The notes: generated by a model not told the origin, from the letters alone. 64,000 bases of DNA from Rheinheimera sp. (GCA_003543135.1 DPJG01000027.1:62001-126000); one strand, 5' to 3'. Positions 8,025-18,048 are shown, counted from the first letter of the stretch. Made by a program: numbers and translations.

Positions 8025-9341
8025 ATGAGTTTTAATATTGCATTAAGTGGTCTGGCAGCCGCTCAGAAAGACTTGGATACCACGGCAAATAACATTGCCA
8101 ACGTCAATACCACGGGTTTTAAAGAGTCCCGTGCTGAATTTGCCGATGTGTATGCTGGTTCTATTTTTTCCTCGAACCGCACCAAAGTCGGTGACGGTGT
8201 GTCAACGTCGATGGTGGCACAACAATTCAGTCAGGGTGCGCTGAAATTTACCAACAACTCGCTTGATTTGGCTATTACCGGGGATGGTTTTTTTGCCATG
8301 ACACCAGGTCTGGCTGACCGTGATATGTCTTATACCCGCGCCGGTGCTTTTAAATTGTCAAAAGAGAATTTTATTGTCGATAACAACGGCAATTATTTGC
8401 AGGGTTATCCGGTAGACCCAAGCACGGGTTCGGTTAGCTCTATCAGCTTAAGTACCACCAAACCGATTCAGATCCCAAGCACTGCCGGTGCACCACGTTC
8501 AACCTCAAACGTGTATCTGACGATGAACCTGAATTCAAAAGACGTGGCGCCTGCCGGTGGTTTCCCGGCCTTTGATCCACTGGATAAAACCACTTATAAC
8601 TCAACAGCAGGTACGTCCACTACTGTGTATGACAGCTTGGGTGAACCTCATATTCTGTCGTTTTATTTCAGAAGAACAGATCCAGCGACCGACAACGACT
8701 GGGAAGTGTATGCGGTGTTTGATGACAAAACAGCAGCAGGTCAGCCTTTTGGCCCTGTAGTGCTGGATTTTGACGCCAACGGTGTGCCGACTTTACCACT
8801 GACCGCGTCCTTGCCGGATCTGGTGATCCCACAGGCCACATTAAATACACCCACTTACCTGCAAAACGGTGCGCAGTTTACCGGTCCACTGACAGTGAAC
8901 TTCACTGACCAGGCCGCGACCCGTTTCCCAACGCAGTACGCCTCTAAGTTTGAAGTGGGTTCGTTAAGTCAGGACGGTACCACTGTGGGCCGCTTAACCA
9001 GTATCGACATTGATGCGGCCGGTAAAGTGATGGCGAGCTACAGCAACGGTGACCAGACTTATCTGTCACAAATTGCCATGGTGAAATTTGCCAACCCGCA
9101 AGGTTTAACCCAAACCGGCAATACGGCCTGGAAAACCAGTCTGCGCTCCGGTGAACCACTGGCAGGTGAAGCGAACAGCGGTACTTTAGGCGCTATTAAC
9201 TCATCGGCGCTGGAAAACTCCAACGTGAACCTGACCAATGAACTGGTGGACTTGATTTCAGCGCAACGTAACTTCCAGGCCAACTCCAGGGCACTTGAAG
9301 TTAACAGCACCTTGCAGCAAACCGTACTGCAGATCCGCTAA
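8025..9341 (+). CDS. flgE: Flagellar hook protein FlgE
   Basis: A 438-residue hook subunit. The N-terminal rod/hook motif is AANNIANVNTTGFKESRAEF after the start MSFNIALSGL. The C-terminal axial motif is NVNLTNELVDLISAQRNFQA. It has the standard FlgE architecture with a large central domain. It ends the first rod/hook transcript: a strong terminator follows 25 bp later and flgF has a separate promoter. Confidence 0.95.
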   Translation: MSFNIALSGLAAAQKDLDTTANNIANVNTTGFKESRAEFADVYAGSIFSSNRTKVGDGVSTSMVAQQFSQGALKFTNNSLDLAITGDGFFAMTPGLADRDMSYTRAGAFKLSKENFIVDNNGNYLQGYPVDPSTGSVSSISLSTTKPIQIPSTAGAPRSTSNVYLTMNLNSKDVAPAGGFPAFDPLDKTTYNSTAGTSTTVYDSLGEPHILSFYFRRTDPATDNDWEVYAVFDDKTAAGQPFGPVVLDFDANGVPTLPLTASLPDLVIPQATLNTPTYLQNGAQFTGPLTVNFTDQAATRFPTQYASKFEVGSLSQDGTTVGRLTSIDIDAAGKVMASYSNGDQTYLSQIAMVKFANPQGLTQTGNTAWKTSLRSGEPLAGEANSGTLGAINSSALENSNVNLTNELVDLISAQRNFQANSRALEVNSTLQQTVLQIR

Positions 9342-9365
9342 TAGATGCACTGATACTGCACTGAT

Positions 9366-9392
9366 AAAAAACCACCTGCGGGTGGTTTTTTT
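9366..9392 (+). terminator. Terminator between flgE and flgF
   Basis: An 11-bp stem (AAAAAACCACC/GGTGGTTTTTT), loop TGCG, ending in seven T. It splits the flg cluster into two transcripts. Confidence 0.88.
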
Positions 9393-9561
9393 ATGCCCGG
9401 GATTTAACGATACCGGCGTGAGTGCAGTACAAGCCTGGTTGTTGCTTCAGTTATTTCAGCTTCGGCTGCTGTTGTTGCTAAGACCCAGGCCGATCTGACC
9501 ACAGGCAAAAAACAGCCGCCGCAGCGCTCGCTGTCGCTTGTTCTTTGTAGCTTTAAACATC

Positions 9562-9580
9562 ATGGCATCATCTTTGCTTT
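9562..9580 (+). promoter_or_regulatory. Sigma-54 promoter of flgF operon
   Basis: TGGCATCATCTTTGCT has GG at 9564-9565, ten bases, then GC at 9576-9577. It lies 58 bp before flgF and after the flgE terminator. It probably drives flgFGHIJ and perhaps flgKL. Confidence 0.82.
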
Positions 9581-9634
9581 AGTCCTGTATCACGGGCTGA
9601 ACCAGCCGGTACTTTTGAATCACGGAGCAAGGTT

Positions 9635-10381
9635 ATGGACCATTTGCTGTATATCGCGATGAGCGGTGCCAAAGAGAATATGAATGCTCTTGGCGTGCGG
9701 GCAAACAATCTGGCCAACGCCAATACCACGGGTTTTAAAGCAGATTTAGAACAGGCGCGTTCGATGCAGGCCTTTGGCGACGGTTTGCCAAGCCGGGTTT
9801 TTGCCATGACCGAAATGCCAAGTCAGAATTTTGACGCCGGTGAACTGAAGATCACTGAAAACGAATTAGACGTGGCCATCCAGGGTGACGGTTGGTTTGC
9901 GGTGCAGGATGGCGATGGCAATGAAGCCTATACCAGAGCCGGCAGTTTAAAAATAAGCGCCGATGGCATGCTGCAAACCGCTTCAGGTCTGGCTGTGCTC
10001 AGTGATGGTGGCGATCCCATTCAGCTGCCGGTGCCACTGGCAAAAATTGATATTGCCGCAGACGGCAGTATTCAGGCGCTGGCACAAGGTGCACCTGCAA
10101 CAGCGATGGCTGAAGTGGGGCGGATCAAGCTGGTGAAACCAGACAATGCCGATGTGGTGAAAGGCAACGACGGTTTATTTCGCCGTAAAGACGGTGAAGT
10201 GGCTGAAGCTGATGCGACTGTCAGTTTATTGTCCGGAGCCCTTGAGGGCAGCAATGTGAATGCTGTGGGTGAGATGACTTATATGATCAGCCTTCAGCGC
10301 CAGTACGAGTTACAAGTCAAGATGATGAAAACCGCTGAAGATATGGATCGCCAGCATAATCAGATTTTACGCATAATCTAG
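9635..10381 (+). CDS. flgF: Proximal rod protein FlgF
   Basis: A 248-residue rod protein. The N-terminal motif NALGVRANNLANANTTGFKA and the C-terminal GALEGSNVNAVGEMTYMISL mark the axial family. The short length and MDHLLYIAMSG start fit FlgF. It is the first gene after the flgE terminator. The stop is followed 23 bp later by flgG with AGGAGGACACC as ribosome binding site. Confidence 0.94.
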   Translation: MDHLLYIAMSGAKENMNALGVRANNLANANTTGFKADLEQARSMQAFGDGLPSRVFAMTEMPSQNFDAGELKITENELDVAIQGDGWFAVQDGDGNEAYTRAGSLKISADGMLQTASGLAVLSDGGDPIQLPVPLAKIDIAADGSIQALAQGAPATAMAEVGRIKLVKPDNADVVKGNDGLFRRKDGEVAEADATVSLLSGALEGSNVNAVGEMTYMISLQRQYELQVKMMKTAEDMDRQHNQILRII

Positions 10382-10404
10382 AGCCTCAGGCTCAGGAGGA
10401 CACC

Positions 10405-11193
10405 ATGCATCCAGCACTTTGGATCAGCAAAACAGGTTTAGATGCCAAGCAGCGTGATATTTCGGTGATTTCAAACAATCTGGCCAACGCCAGTACTGTC
10501 GGCTACAAAAAAAGCCGGGCTGTGTTTGAAGACTTGTTATATCAAAACGTCAATCAGCCTGGCGGCCGCTCATCACAAAACTCGGAACTGCCCAACGGCT
10601 TAATGCTGGGCGCCGGTACCAAAGTGGTGGCCACCCAGAAAAACTTCACTCAGGGCAATCACATGACCACAGACAATGCGCTCGATGTGATGATCCAGGG
10701 TTCAGGTTTTTTTGAAGTGTTGATGCCGGACGGTTCTATTTCTTATACCCGTAACGGTCAGTTCACCACGGACAGTGAAGGCAACCTGGTGACCTCAGGC
10801 GCCGGTTACCAAATTCAGCCCACTATCACCATTCCGCCGGAAGCGACCGATATCAATATTTCACAGGACGGTGAAGTGTCGGTGAAAATTCCGGGTCAGG
10901 CAGAAAACGCAGTGCTTGGGCAGCTGATCGTCACCAATTTTATTAACCCGGCCGGTTTAGAGCCGATAGGGCAAAACTTATTCCGCCAGACCGGCGCCAG
11001 TGGCGACCCGGTGCAGGGTGTACCGGGCCTTGAAGGTATTGGTTATGTGGTGCAGGGCGCACTGGAGTCGTCCAACGTCAATGTCACCGAAGAGCTGGTG
11101 GGGCTGATTGAAAGTCAGCGGGTGTATGAAATGAACTCCAAAGTGATTTCAGCAGTGGATCAGATGCTGAGCTTTGCTATCCAGCAGCTGTAA
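10405..11193 (+). CDS. flgG: Distal rod protein FlgG
   Basis: A 262-residue protein, the normal FlgG length. The start MHPALWISKTGLDAKQ and the motif VISNNLANASTVGYKKSRAV are typical, as is the C-terminal ESSNVNVTEELVGLIESQR. FlgG builds the distal rod that passes through the P and L rings. Its RBS is strong. The flgH start lies about 13 bp past its stop. Confidence 0.95.
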   Translation: MHPALWISKTGLDAKQRDISVISNNLANASTVGYKKSRAVFEDLLYQNVNQPGGRSSQNSELPNGLMLGAGTKVVATQKNFTQGNHMTTDNALDVMIQGSGFFEVLMPDGSISYTRNGQFTTDSEGNLVTSGAGYQIQPTITIPPEATDINISQDGEVSVKIPGQAENAVLGQLIVTNFINPAGLEPIGQNLFRQTGASGDPVQGVPGLEGIGYVVQGALESSNVNVTEELVGLIESQRVYEMNSKVISAVDQMLSFAIQQL

Positions 11194-11206
11194 GCGGGAG
11201 GTTATG

Positions 11207-11884
11207 ATGCGAATTGGAATTTATTTGCTGGCACTGTGTTTAATTTCTGGCTGTGCCAGTTATGAACCAGAAGCTATGCCTGACGATCCGGCTTTTGCTC
11301 CGCTGCCGCCTGAGCCTGCTGCTGTGCCAGTGGTGCAAACCGGCTCTTTGTTTGCATCAGGTTTATCTAATGGTTTGTATTCAGACAATAAAGCCAGACG
11401 CGAAGGCGACATTATTACCGTGGTGCTACGCGAAAATACTCAGGCGTCGAAAAAAGCCAAAACTGAATTTGGCAAAGACAGCAGCAACAATATTGAGCCT
11501 ATGGTTGGCCTTGGCGGGCGTAATATCAGTGCCGCCGGCAACGTGCTGCAGCTTGGTATGAACTCAAGCACAGATTTTAAAGGTGATTCCAAAGCAGATC
11601 AGAGCAATAGCTTAACCGGCGATATTTCGGTGAATGTGCTTCGGGTGATGGCCAACGGCAACCTGGTGATCCGCGGTGAAAAATGGCTGACGCTGAACAC
11701 AGGTAAAGAATATATCCGCTTAACAGGGGTCATTCGCCCGGAAGACATTGATTCACGCAATACAGTGGAGTCGAGCAAAATTGCCAACGCCCGTATTGAA
11801 TACAGTGGCACAGGGGCGGCACATGGTGGCCAGGGCCCTGGCTGGTTAACCAAGTTTTTTGCATCAGCCTTGTGGCCGTTCTGA
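11207..11884 (+). CDS. flgH: L-ring lipoprotein FlgH
   Basis: FlgH forms the L-ring in the outer membrane. The protein starts [16 protein letters not shown], a lipoprotein signal with the lipobox Cys at about residue 16. The conserved core includes [15 protein letters not shown] and [14 protein letters not shown], and ends RIEYSGTG. I chose the second of two adjacent ATGs (11207; 225 residues) because GGAGG is 5 bp upstream. ATG 11204 would be only 2 bp from it. FlgI follows after 19 bp. Confidence 0.93.
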   Translation: MRIGIYLLALCLISGCASYEPEAMPDDPAFAPLPPEPAAVPVVQTGSLFASGLSNGLYSDNKARREGDIITVVLRENTQASKKAKTEFGKDSSNNIEPMVGLGGRNISAAGNVLQLGMNSSTDFKGDSKADQSNSLTGDISVNVLRVMANGNLVIRGEKWLTLNTGKEYIRLTGVIRPEDIDSRNTVESSKIANARIEYSGTGAAHGGQGPGWLTKFFASALWPF

Positions 11885-11903
11885 TCTGATTGAGGATAAG
11901 GCG

Positions 11904-12995
11904 ATGAAAATTTCAGCCTGTATGTTGTTAAGTCTGGTGCTCTGGAGCCTGAACGCTCAAGCGGCCCGCATTAAAGATGTGGCGACTGTGGAAGGGGTGC
12001 GTTCTAACCAGCTGGTCGGTTATGGTTTAGTGGTGGGTTTGCCGGGCACTGGGGAACAAAGCCCTTTTACCGAACAAAGCTTTAAAACCATGCTGAGCAA
12101 CTTTGGCATTAATTTGCCGGCTGGCATGAAATCGCAGATCAAAAACGTCGCTGCTGTAGCTGTGCACGCTGAATTACCGGCTTTTGCCAAACCGGGTCAG
12201 GCAATAGATGTGACAGTGTCGTCGGTCGGCAGCTCAAAAGGGCTGCGTGGCGGCACTTTATTACAAACTTTTTTAAAGGGCCTGGACGGGCAGATTTATG
12301 CCGTGGCGCAGGGCAGTCTGGTGGTCAGTGGTTTGGGCGCTGAAGGCGCCGACGGTTCCCGCGTGGTGGTCAACACACCAACTGTAGGTCGTATTCCCAA
12401 TGGCGCTATGGTGGAACGTGAAGTGGCAAGCCCTTTTGCCCAGGGTGATTACATCACCTTTAACCTGAACCGTGGTGACTTCACCACAGCCAAAAATCTG
12501 GCGGCGGCCATCAATGGTTTTATCGGTGATGAAACGGCCAGAACTTTAGATGCACGTTCAGTGCAGGTGCGCGCGCCCCGTGATATCGATCAGCGTGTGT
12601 CTTATCTGGCAACACTGGAAAACCTGACCTTTGAACCCGCGTCGGATTCGGCCAAAATTATTATTAACTCGCGCACCGGTACTATTGTGATTGGCAAAGA
12701 TGTGCGGTTATTTCCGGCTGCTGTGACCCATGGTGGCATGACAGTGACTATTGCTGAAAACCCAACAGTGAGTCAGCCCAACGCCCTGGCCGACGGTGAA
12801 ACCGTGGTGGTGCCTAACACTATTATCGATGTGCGGCCGGACCGGTCACGGATGTTTAAATTTGACCCTGGTGTAACCCTTGATGAGCTGGTCAGTACTG
12901 TGAATGCGGTAGGGGCAGCACCTGGCGATCTGATGGCTATTCTGGAAGCCTTAAAAGAAGCCGGTGCCATTCACGGTGAGCTGGTGGTGATCTAA
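11904..12995 (+). CDS. flgI: P-ring protein FlgI
   Basis: FlgI forms the periplasmic P-ring. I chose ATG 11904 (363 residues), which gives a signal peptide ([11 protein letters not shown]) before [11 protein letters not shown] and follows TGAGGATAAGGC. An in-frame ATG at 11859 would lie inside flgH and lack a signal. The conserved core is [18 protein letters not shown], and the C-terminus ends [12 protein letters not shown], both diagnostic. FlgJ starts one base after the stop. Confidence 0.95.
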   Translation: MKISACMLLSLVLWSLNAQAARIKDVATVEGVRSNQLVGYGLVVGLPGTGEQSPFTEQSFKTMLSNFGINLPAGMKSQIKNVAAVAVHAELPAFAKPGQAIDVTVSSVGSSKGLRGGTLLQTFLKGLDGQIYAVAQGSLVVSGLGAEGADGSRVVVNTPTVGRIPNGAMVEREVASPFAQGDYITFNLNRGDFTTAKNLAAAINGFIGDETARTLDARSVQVRAPRDIDQRVSYLATLENLTFEPASDSAKIIINSRTGTIVIGKDVRLFPAAVTHGGMTVTIAENPTVSQPNALADGETVVVPNTIIDVRPDRSRMFKFDPGVTLDELVSTVNAVGAAPGDLMAILEALKEAGAIHGELVVI

Positions 12996-12996
12996 C

Positions 12997-14268
12997 ATGA
13001 ACAAGCCTGATGTCAGTGTGTCTTATCATGATTTGTCGAGCCTGAATCAACTGCGCTCTACGGCAAAAAAAGATGAAACCGCCTCCATCAAGCAGGCTGC
13101 GCAGCAGTTTGAGTCGGTGTTTATGGGCATGCTGTTGTCCAGTATGCGCAAAGCCAACGAAAGTTTTGGCGAAGATAACCCACTCAATAGCCAGGCCACT
13201 GAATTTTATCGGGATATGCACGACAGCCAGCTGGCAACCGAGTTGTCAAAAAAAGGCGCTTTGGGGCTGGCTGATTTAATGGTGCAGCAGTTAAGCCCGG
13301 AAAAAAGTAAAACCAAAGCGGCCAGTCATATCAGCCCGCCATCACGTTTTGATGTGCCGGAGCAGAAAAATTATTCCCTGCCATCCGACAACAATATGCA
13401 CGCTCTGGACAGCAGAGGACCGCGTTTTGTCAAACTCGACCCTGAACGTATAGTACTCAATGCCAGCCCGGTGAAAACAGTCGCTGATGTTGGTGCACGA
13501 GGCGCTGAGCGCTCAGTAACAGAACTACCGCCAGTTGCAGCGCTGCAACAGCAAACAAATGCCATTCCTTTTGTGCAGCAGTTACCGCCGGAGCAGCAAT
13601 ATGCTGCAGCAACTGAGCGGACAAGTCCGGCGTTGCAGTTTTCTGGTCTGAAGCCGATAACCCTGCTAAGTGGCGTGACCACAGCTGAAACGCTCGTTCA
13701 GACAAAAGTTGAAACAAAAGCTGCGCCAAAAGTTGCAGCAAAGTCTGCCTTGGCTGAAGTAAGCACAGAAAAAAGCGCCGATGCAGCCACAGCTTTTATT
13801 CAGAAGTTATTGCCGGCAGCAGAGCAGGCCGCAGCTAAACTGGGTTTAGAGCCACTGGCGCTCATTGCCCAGGCGGCACTTGAAACCGGCTGGGGCCAAC
13901 GCATGTTTAAAACAGCAGAAGGCCAGAGCAGTAATAATTTGTTTGGTATCAAGGCGATGGGTAACTGGCAGGGCGATGTGGCTGTGGTTGACACCCTGGA
14001 ATACCGCCAGGGCGTGGCACAAAAAGAAAAAGCAAAATTCCGTGCTTATGATAGTGCAGAACAAAGTTTGTCGGATTATGTGGAATTAATTCAGTCCAAC
14101 CCGCGTTATCAGGCGGCGCTGGACGTGGCTGGGGATACCAAAGCTTATTTCCGCCAGTTGCAGGCGGCAGGTTACGCGACAGATCCGAACTATGCCGAGA
14201 AAATATTGTCAGTTTTACAAGGTCGTGCATTTAAAGAGGTACGAAACTTGCTGGACAAATCTTCATAA
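12997..14268 (+). CDS. flgJ: Rod assembly protein and muramidase FlgJ
   Basis: A two-domain protein of 423 residues. The N-terminal rod-capping domain (about 1-95) contains AAQQFESVFMGMLLSSMRKA. The C-terminal glucosaminidase domain (about 265-420) has LIAQAALETGWGQRMF, with the probable catalytic Glu, and SNNLFGIKAMG. FlgJ opens the peptidoglycan for the rod. The linker between the domains (about 105-265) is long and rich in Ala, Lys and Gln. That makes the protein longer than the roughly 310-residue enterobacterial FlgJ. Confidence 0.94.
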   Translation: MNKPDVSVSYHDLSSLNQLRSTAKKDETASIKQAAQQFESVFMGMLLSSMRKANESFGEDNPLNSQATEFYRDMHDSQLATELSKKGALGLADLMVQQLSPEKSKTKAASHISPPSRFDVPEQKNYSLPSDNNMHALDSRGPRFVKLDPERIVLNASPVKTVADVGARGAERSVTELPPVAALQQQTNAIPFVQQLPPEQQYAAATERTSPALQFSGLKPITLLSGVTTAETLVQTKVETKAAPKVAAKSALAEVSTEKSADAATAFIQKLLPAAEQAAAKLGLEPLALIAQAALETGWGQRMFKTAEGQSSNNLFGIKAMGNWQGDVAVVDTLEYRQGVAQKEKAKFRAYDSAEQSLSDYVELIQSNPRYQAALDVAGDTKAYFRQLQAAGYATDPNYAEKILSVLQGRAFKEVRNLLDKSS

Positions 14269-14347
14269 CATCGGCCTATTGAGTGCCAGGAATCGAAGCC
14301 GGGATCAAGCAACCGCTTTCCCGCAGTGACAGAGTCAGGAGTTTCAG

Positions 14348-16333
14348 ATGTCAGATAATTTGCTCACTATAGGCACCTCCGGCGTGCTCGCCAGCAATGG
14401 TCTGCTGAACACTACCTCTAATAACATCAGTAATCTCAATACCAAAGGTTATGTCCGCCAGTCCACCGAATACGAGTCTTCAATTCTGGGGCTGGGCGTT
14501 GGCCGGGGCACCACCAGCCGCATGGTCAACGAATTTGCGCTCAAGCAGCTGCGCCGTGACACCAGCAATGTGGCATTTTACGAACAATATTTAGCCGAAG
14601 CTGGCCGGGTGGACACCTTATTTGCCAACAATGCCAACAGTGTAGGCACTGGTATGACAGATTTATTTAAGCAGCTGCAAACCGCCAATAACGATCCGGC
14701 CAATAACTCGTCGCGCTCTCTGGTGCTCGGCAGTGCACAAACACTGATCAACAAATTTAATACCCAGGCCAATTTGCTGCGGGACCAGCAGGCTTATATC
14801 AACGAACAGCTGTCGGTGTATGTGTCTGATGCCAATTCGATGGTGACTTCCATAGCCCAGCTGAATAAAGAAATTGCCGGTTATGGCTTGTCGATCAACA
14901 CACCACCACCACTGGATTTATTGGATAAAAGGGATGAAGCCATCCGCAAACTGGCCGAGCTTGCTGATATTCAGGTGCTGGATGCCGACAATGGTGAAAA
15001 GCTGGTGTTTTTATCCACCGGCCAGTCTGTAGTGCTGGAGCAGGGCAAATTTAATTTATTAAGTGCCGATGGCGACCCGGAAATCAGCCGCAAAATTGTC
15101 AAAATGCAGCTCGATTTTAATACCAAGGTCACTGCTGAAATCGACAGCAACAAACTGGGTGGCAAAATTGGTGGTTTGCTCGAGTTCCGTTCACAAATTC
15201 TGGAGCCGACGCTGAATAAAATTGGTCAGCTGGCGCTGGGGCTGGGTGACAGCTTTAACGTGCAGAATAAACTCGGTATGGATGGTAATGGCCTGCTTGG
15301 CAAAGACCTGTTTACCTTAGGCGTTTATAGCGGTATGCCGTACCGGCAAAATACCGGCTCAGGCCAGGTACTGGCCACAGTGGAGCCAGGTGAAGGCAAA
15401 AATATTCCGCCCAATGATTTTTTGATTGAATTTGTCGCGCCAAACCAGTTCACCATGTCGGCATTGGATGAGCGCGGTGCTGTGATTGCAGGCTCTGCCG
15501 TGACTCAGGTCACGGGTACAGTGGCTTATGGTTTTGAAATTAATATGGACACCAGCACTGGTGCTTTTGCGGCCGGTGATAAATTTTTATTTAAACCTTT
15601 AAGTGTTGCCGCCAACGAAATAGCGCTTGCCACCACCAGGCCGGAAGATTTGGCGCTGGCATCTCCTGTGCGGGGCGACTTTACGCTGAATAACCTGGGG
15701 AATGCCCGTTTTGGCGACATCAAGGTCACAGACACCACGGCACCACCTTTTGCCACTTCAGGGGTGTTAACCGGCGGGCCTTTTACTGTGCGTTACCTCG
15801 GCGGTAATGATTTTGAAATTTTTGATGGCACTAATACCTCACTGGGTACCACAGGTGCTATGGCAGGTGGTTTGTATAACAATGTGATGGCGGCGGCTGG
15901 CCTTGGCACCTATGGTTTTGATTTTAATATTACCGGCGTGCCTAAGCCCGGTGATACTTTTACCATCGACTACAATACCTCGGGTTTTAAAGACAACCGC
16001 AATGGTCTGGCGTTGTCGTCGTTACAAACCGCAGATTTGATCAGAAAAAATGCAGTTTCTACAGCAGCGGCCGATAACAGTTCATCGCTGACCGAAGCTT
16101 ATGGGGATGTGGTCAGTTTTGTCGGCCAGAAAACCGCGCAAATCCGCATTGCATCAGAGTCGGCAAAGTCGGTACTGGCGCAGTCGGAAGCCTGGTATGA
16201 ATCTGTGTCCGGGGTGAATCTGGATGAAGAAGCGGCAAATTTAATCCGCTTTCAGCAAAGTTATGCCGCAGCGGCCAAGATTATTGCAACTTCACAAACT
16301 ATCTTTGATACGCTGCTGCAAGCTGCGAGGTAA
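14348..16333 (+). CDS. flgK: Hook-filament junction protein FlgK
   Basis: FlgK (HAP1) joins hook to filament. At 661 residues it is at the larger end for the family. The N-terminal motif NGLLNTTSNNISNLNTKGYV and the C-terminal VNLDEEAANLIRFQQSYAAA are diagnostic. The stretch between residues about 330 and 560 is a beta-rich, probably surface-exposed insertion. AGGAG precedes ATG by 7 bp. No sigma-54 or sigma-28 site is clear in the 79-bp gap after flgJ, so it may be read from the flgF promoter. Confidence 0.95.
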   Translation: MSDNLLTIGTSGVLASNGLLNTTSNNISNLNTKGYVRQSTEYESSILGLGVGRGTTSRMVNEFALKQLRRDTSNVAFYEQYLAEAGRVDTLFANNANSVGTGMTDLFKQLQTANNDPANNSSRSLVLGSAQTLINKFNTQANLLRDQQAYINEQLSVYVSDANSMVTSIAQLNKEIAGYGLSINTPPPLDLLDKRDEAIRKLAELADIQVLDADNGEKLVFLSTGQSVVLEQGKFNLLSADGDPEISRKIVKMQLDFNTKVTAEIDSNKLGGKIGGLLEFRSQILEPTLNKIGQLALGLGDSFNVQNKLGMDGNGLLGKDLFTLGVYSGMPYRQNTGSGQVLATVEPGEGKNIPPNDFLIEFVAPNQFTMSALDERGAVIAGSAVTQVTGTVAYGFEINMDTSTGAFAAGDKFLFKPLSVAANEIALATTRPEDLALASPVRGDFTLNNLGNARFGDIKVTDTTAPPFATSGVLTGGPFTVRYLGGNDFEIFDGTNTSLGTTGAMAGGLYNNVMAAAGLGTYGFDFNITGVPKPGDTFTIDYNTSGFKDNRNGLALSSLQTADLIRKNAVSTAAADNSSSLTEAYGDVVSFVGQKTAQIRIASESAKSVLAQSEAWYESVSGVNLDEEAANLIRFQQSYAAAAKIIATSQTIFDTLLQAAR

Positions 16334-16335
16334 TT

Positions 16336-17565
16336 ATGCGTCTTTCATTTAATCAGACCTATGCCGTGAACGTGGCGGCCATTGGTAAAGCGCAGGAACG
16401 ACTGCAAATGGCCAGCGCTAAGCTGGAAAAACAAACCAAAATTCTGACGCCGGCTGATGATCCGTCCGGTGCGGCCCGGGCGGCGGCGCTGGATCAGCAA
16501 ATTGATAGTACAGGTCAGTATCAGGTGAACAGCAATATGCTGTCCAACAGCCTGGATGTGGAAGAAACTGTGCTGCGCAGTATTCAGAGTTCAATTCAGC
16601 AAGCCAAAACCCTGGTGATTTCGTTAGGCAATGGCGCAAATTCACAAACGGAACGGGCCGCTATCGCCGGCCAGCTGGCCAACGTCAGGGCAGAAATTTT
16701 TGATTTAATGAACCAGCGTGACTCCAACGGTGGTTATTTGTTTTCCGGTTTTAATGAAAAAACCCAGTCTTACGAATACAACGAATCAACAGGTTATTAC
16801 GACTTTAAAGGCGATGAAGGCCAGAAGTTTCTGCAGGTGTCCACTTCTGTCACAGTACCAGCCAACGACAGTGGCAAAAACATTTTTGAAACTGTCGATG
16901 CCCGTAATAAAGCCATTAACGTCACACCAGCCGGCGGTATTACCAGTGCGGTGATTGAAGTGGCAAGTCAGTCGATTTTTGACGGTTTTTACAGTCAAAA
17001 ATATGACGGCGTCACCCCAGCCAATAACGATTATCGTGTGACTTATACAGCACCGGATCAATATGCTATTACCTTGCAAAGTGGTGCACCTTTAGTGCCG
17101 CCAGTTGGCGGCACAGTGTTGCCAGGGCAGGCCGTGAATTTTAACGGTTTAAAAATTGATCACATTGGTACCTTCCCAGGCCAGATTGATTTTAGTTTAA
17201 GCGCGCCTGCCAAGAAAAACATCCTCAATACCCTGACTGATGTGATCAACGCTGTGCTGCGTGATCAATTAGCTCCAGAGCAGCTTAAAGAAGTGCTGGT
17301 GGATACCTCGGTACAGGTCGACCGAGCTGCATTAAAAGTGGGTGAAACTGTGTCTGCCCTGGGTGGCCGGCAGAATCTCATCAGCAGTATTTCCGGCAGT
17401 CTGGAAGACTTAAAAATTGCCAACGTGGAATATCGTGCTGATATTTACGAGCTGGATTTAGTGCAGGGTATTACCGAGCTGACTAAACAGGAAACCCAGT
17501 TACAGGTAGTGCAAAGTACTTTTACCAAGGTGACCCAGCTCAGTTTATTTGATTATATCCGCTAG
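16336..17565 (+). CDS. flgL: Hook-filament junction protein FlgL
   Basis: FlgL (HAP3), 409 residues. The flagellin-like N-terminus (LEKQTKILTPADDPSGAARA) and the C-terminal helical region ending LSLFDYIR are conserved. It starts 3 bp after the flgK stop and is clearly co-transcribed. A very strong terminator follows immediately, separating it from the flagellin genes. Confidence 0.95.
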   Translation: MRLSFNQTYAVNVAAIGKAQERLQMASAKLEKQTKILTPADDPSGAARAAALDQQIDSTGQYQVNSNMLSNSLDVEETVLRSIQSSIQQAKTLVISLGNGANSQTERAAIAGQLANVRAEIFDLMNQRDSNGGYLFSGFNEKTQSYEYNESTGYYDFKGDEGQKFLQVSTSVTVPANDSGKNIFETVDARNKAINVTPAGGITSAVIEVASQSIFDGFYSQKYDGVTPANNDYRVTYTAPDQYAITLQSGAPLVPPVGGTVLPGQAVNFNGLKIDHIGTFPGQIDFSLSAPAKKNILNTLTDVINAVLRDQLAPEQLKEVLVDTSVQVDRAALKVGETVSALGGRQNLISSISGSLEDLKIANVEYRADIYELDLVQGITELTKQETQLQVVQSTFTKVTQLSLFDYIR

Positions 17566-17580
17566 CTCACCAGCAGCTGA

Positions 17581-17627
17581 GGGAAAACAAAAAACCAGTC
17601 TTTAGCCGACTGGTTTTTTGTTTTCCC
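17581..17627. terminator. Strong bidirectional terminator after flgL
   Basis: A perfect 20-bp stem (starting GGGAAAACAAAAAACC) with a 7-base loop. A-rich and T-rich arms make it effective on both strands. It lies 16 bp past the flgL stop. Confidence 0.9.
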
Positions 17628-17849
17628 ATTCTGCGTTTTGTTATCTGCCCCAGCCCTAACAAAGCCGCGGTGTTTTTTGCGGATGCAGGCGGATACCGCA
17701 GTTTTTTTGCATCTGAGCTTAAAAATAAGATGCAGTGATGCTGCTTTGCTGCCGATATAACAGCAGATGATGCGCTAGAACCCGCAACAGGATCCGGCAC
17801 AGCGCGCTGTATTCGCAGTCATGATGGGGAAAGGGATTGGTGCAAGAGT

Positions 17850-17940
17850 CTAAAAAGGAGTGGCGCTCTTAACCATTGGGGGTAACGTTAAGAGCGCCGG
17901 TATTTGATAAATGCAATAAGCGGAGGCTATATAGCTTTTA
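17850..17940 (+). pseudogene. Relics of a lost flagellin gene (terminator-like repeat and broken start region)
   Basis: Two adjacent blocks resemble parts of the neighbouring flagellin genes. First, 17850-17898 has a 12-bp perfect inverted repeat (GGCGCTCTTAAC/GTTAAGAGCGCC) almost matching the terminator after the first flagellin (19160-19205), but it lacks the T tract. Second, 17915-17940 contains AATAAGCGGAGGCTAT followed by ATAGCTTTTATC. This mirrors the ribosome binding site and start of the second flagellin (20575-20600, CGGAGGCTAT then TATGGCTTTATC), with the ATG changed to ATA. A sigma-28 -10-like GCCGATAT lies upstream at 17751. No open coding body remains. Confidence 0.4.
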
Positions 17941-18048
17941 TCTGTGACAAGTCAAAAACCCATCACAGTTAAATTATATGCACAGTCTGTGCCAGAATAA
18001 AGAAAGTTTAAGCCCAACAACCTTTTTTAAAAAATCTGCAAAAGTTTC

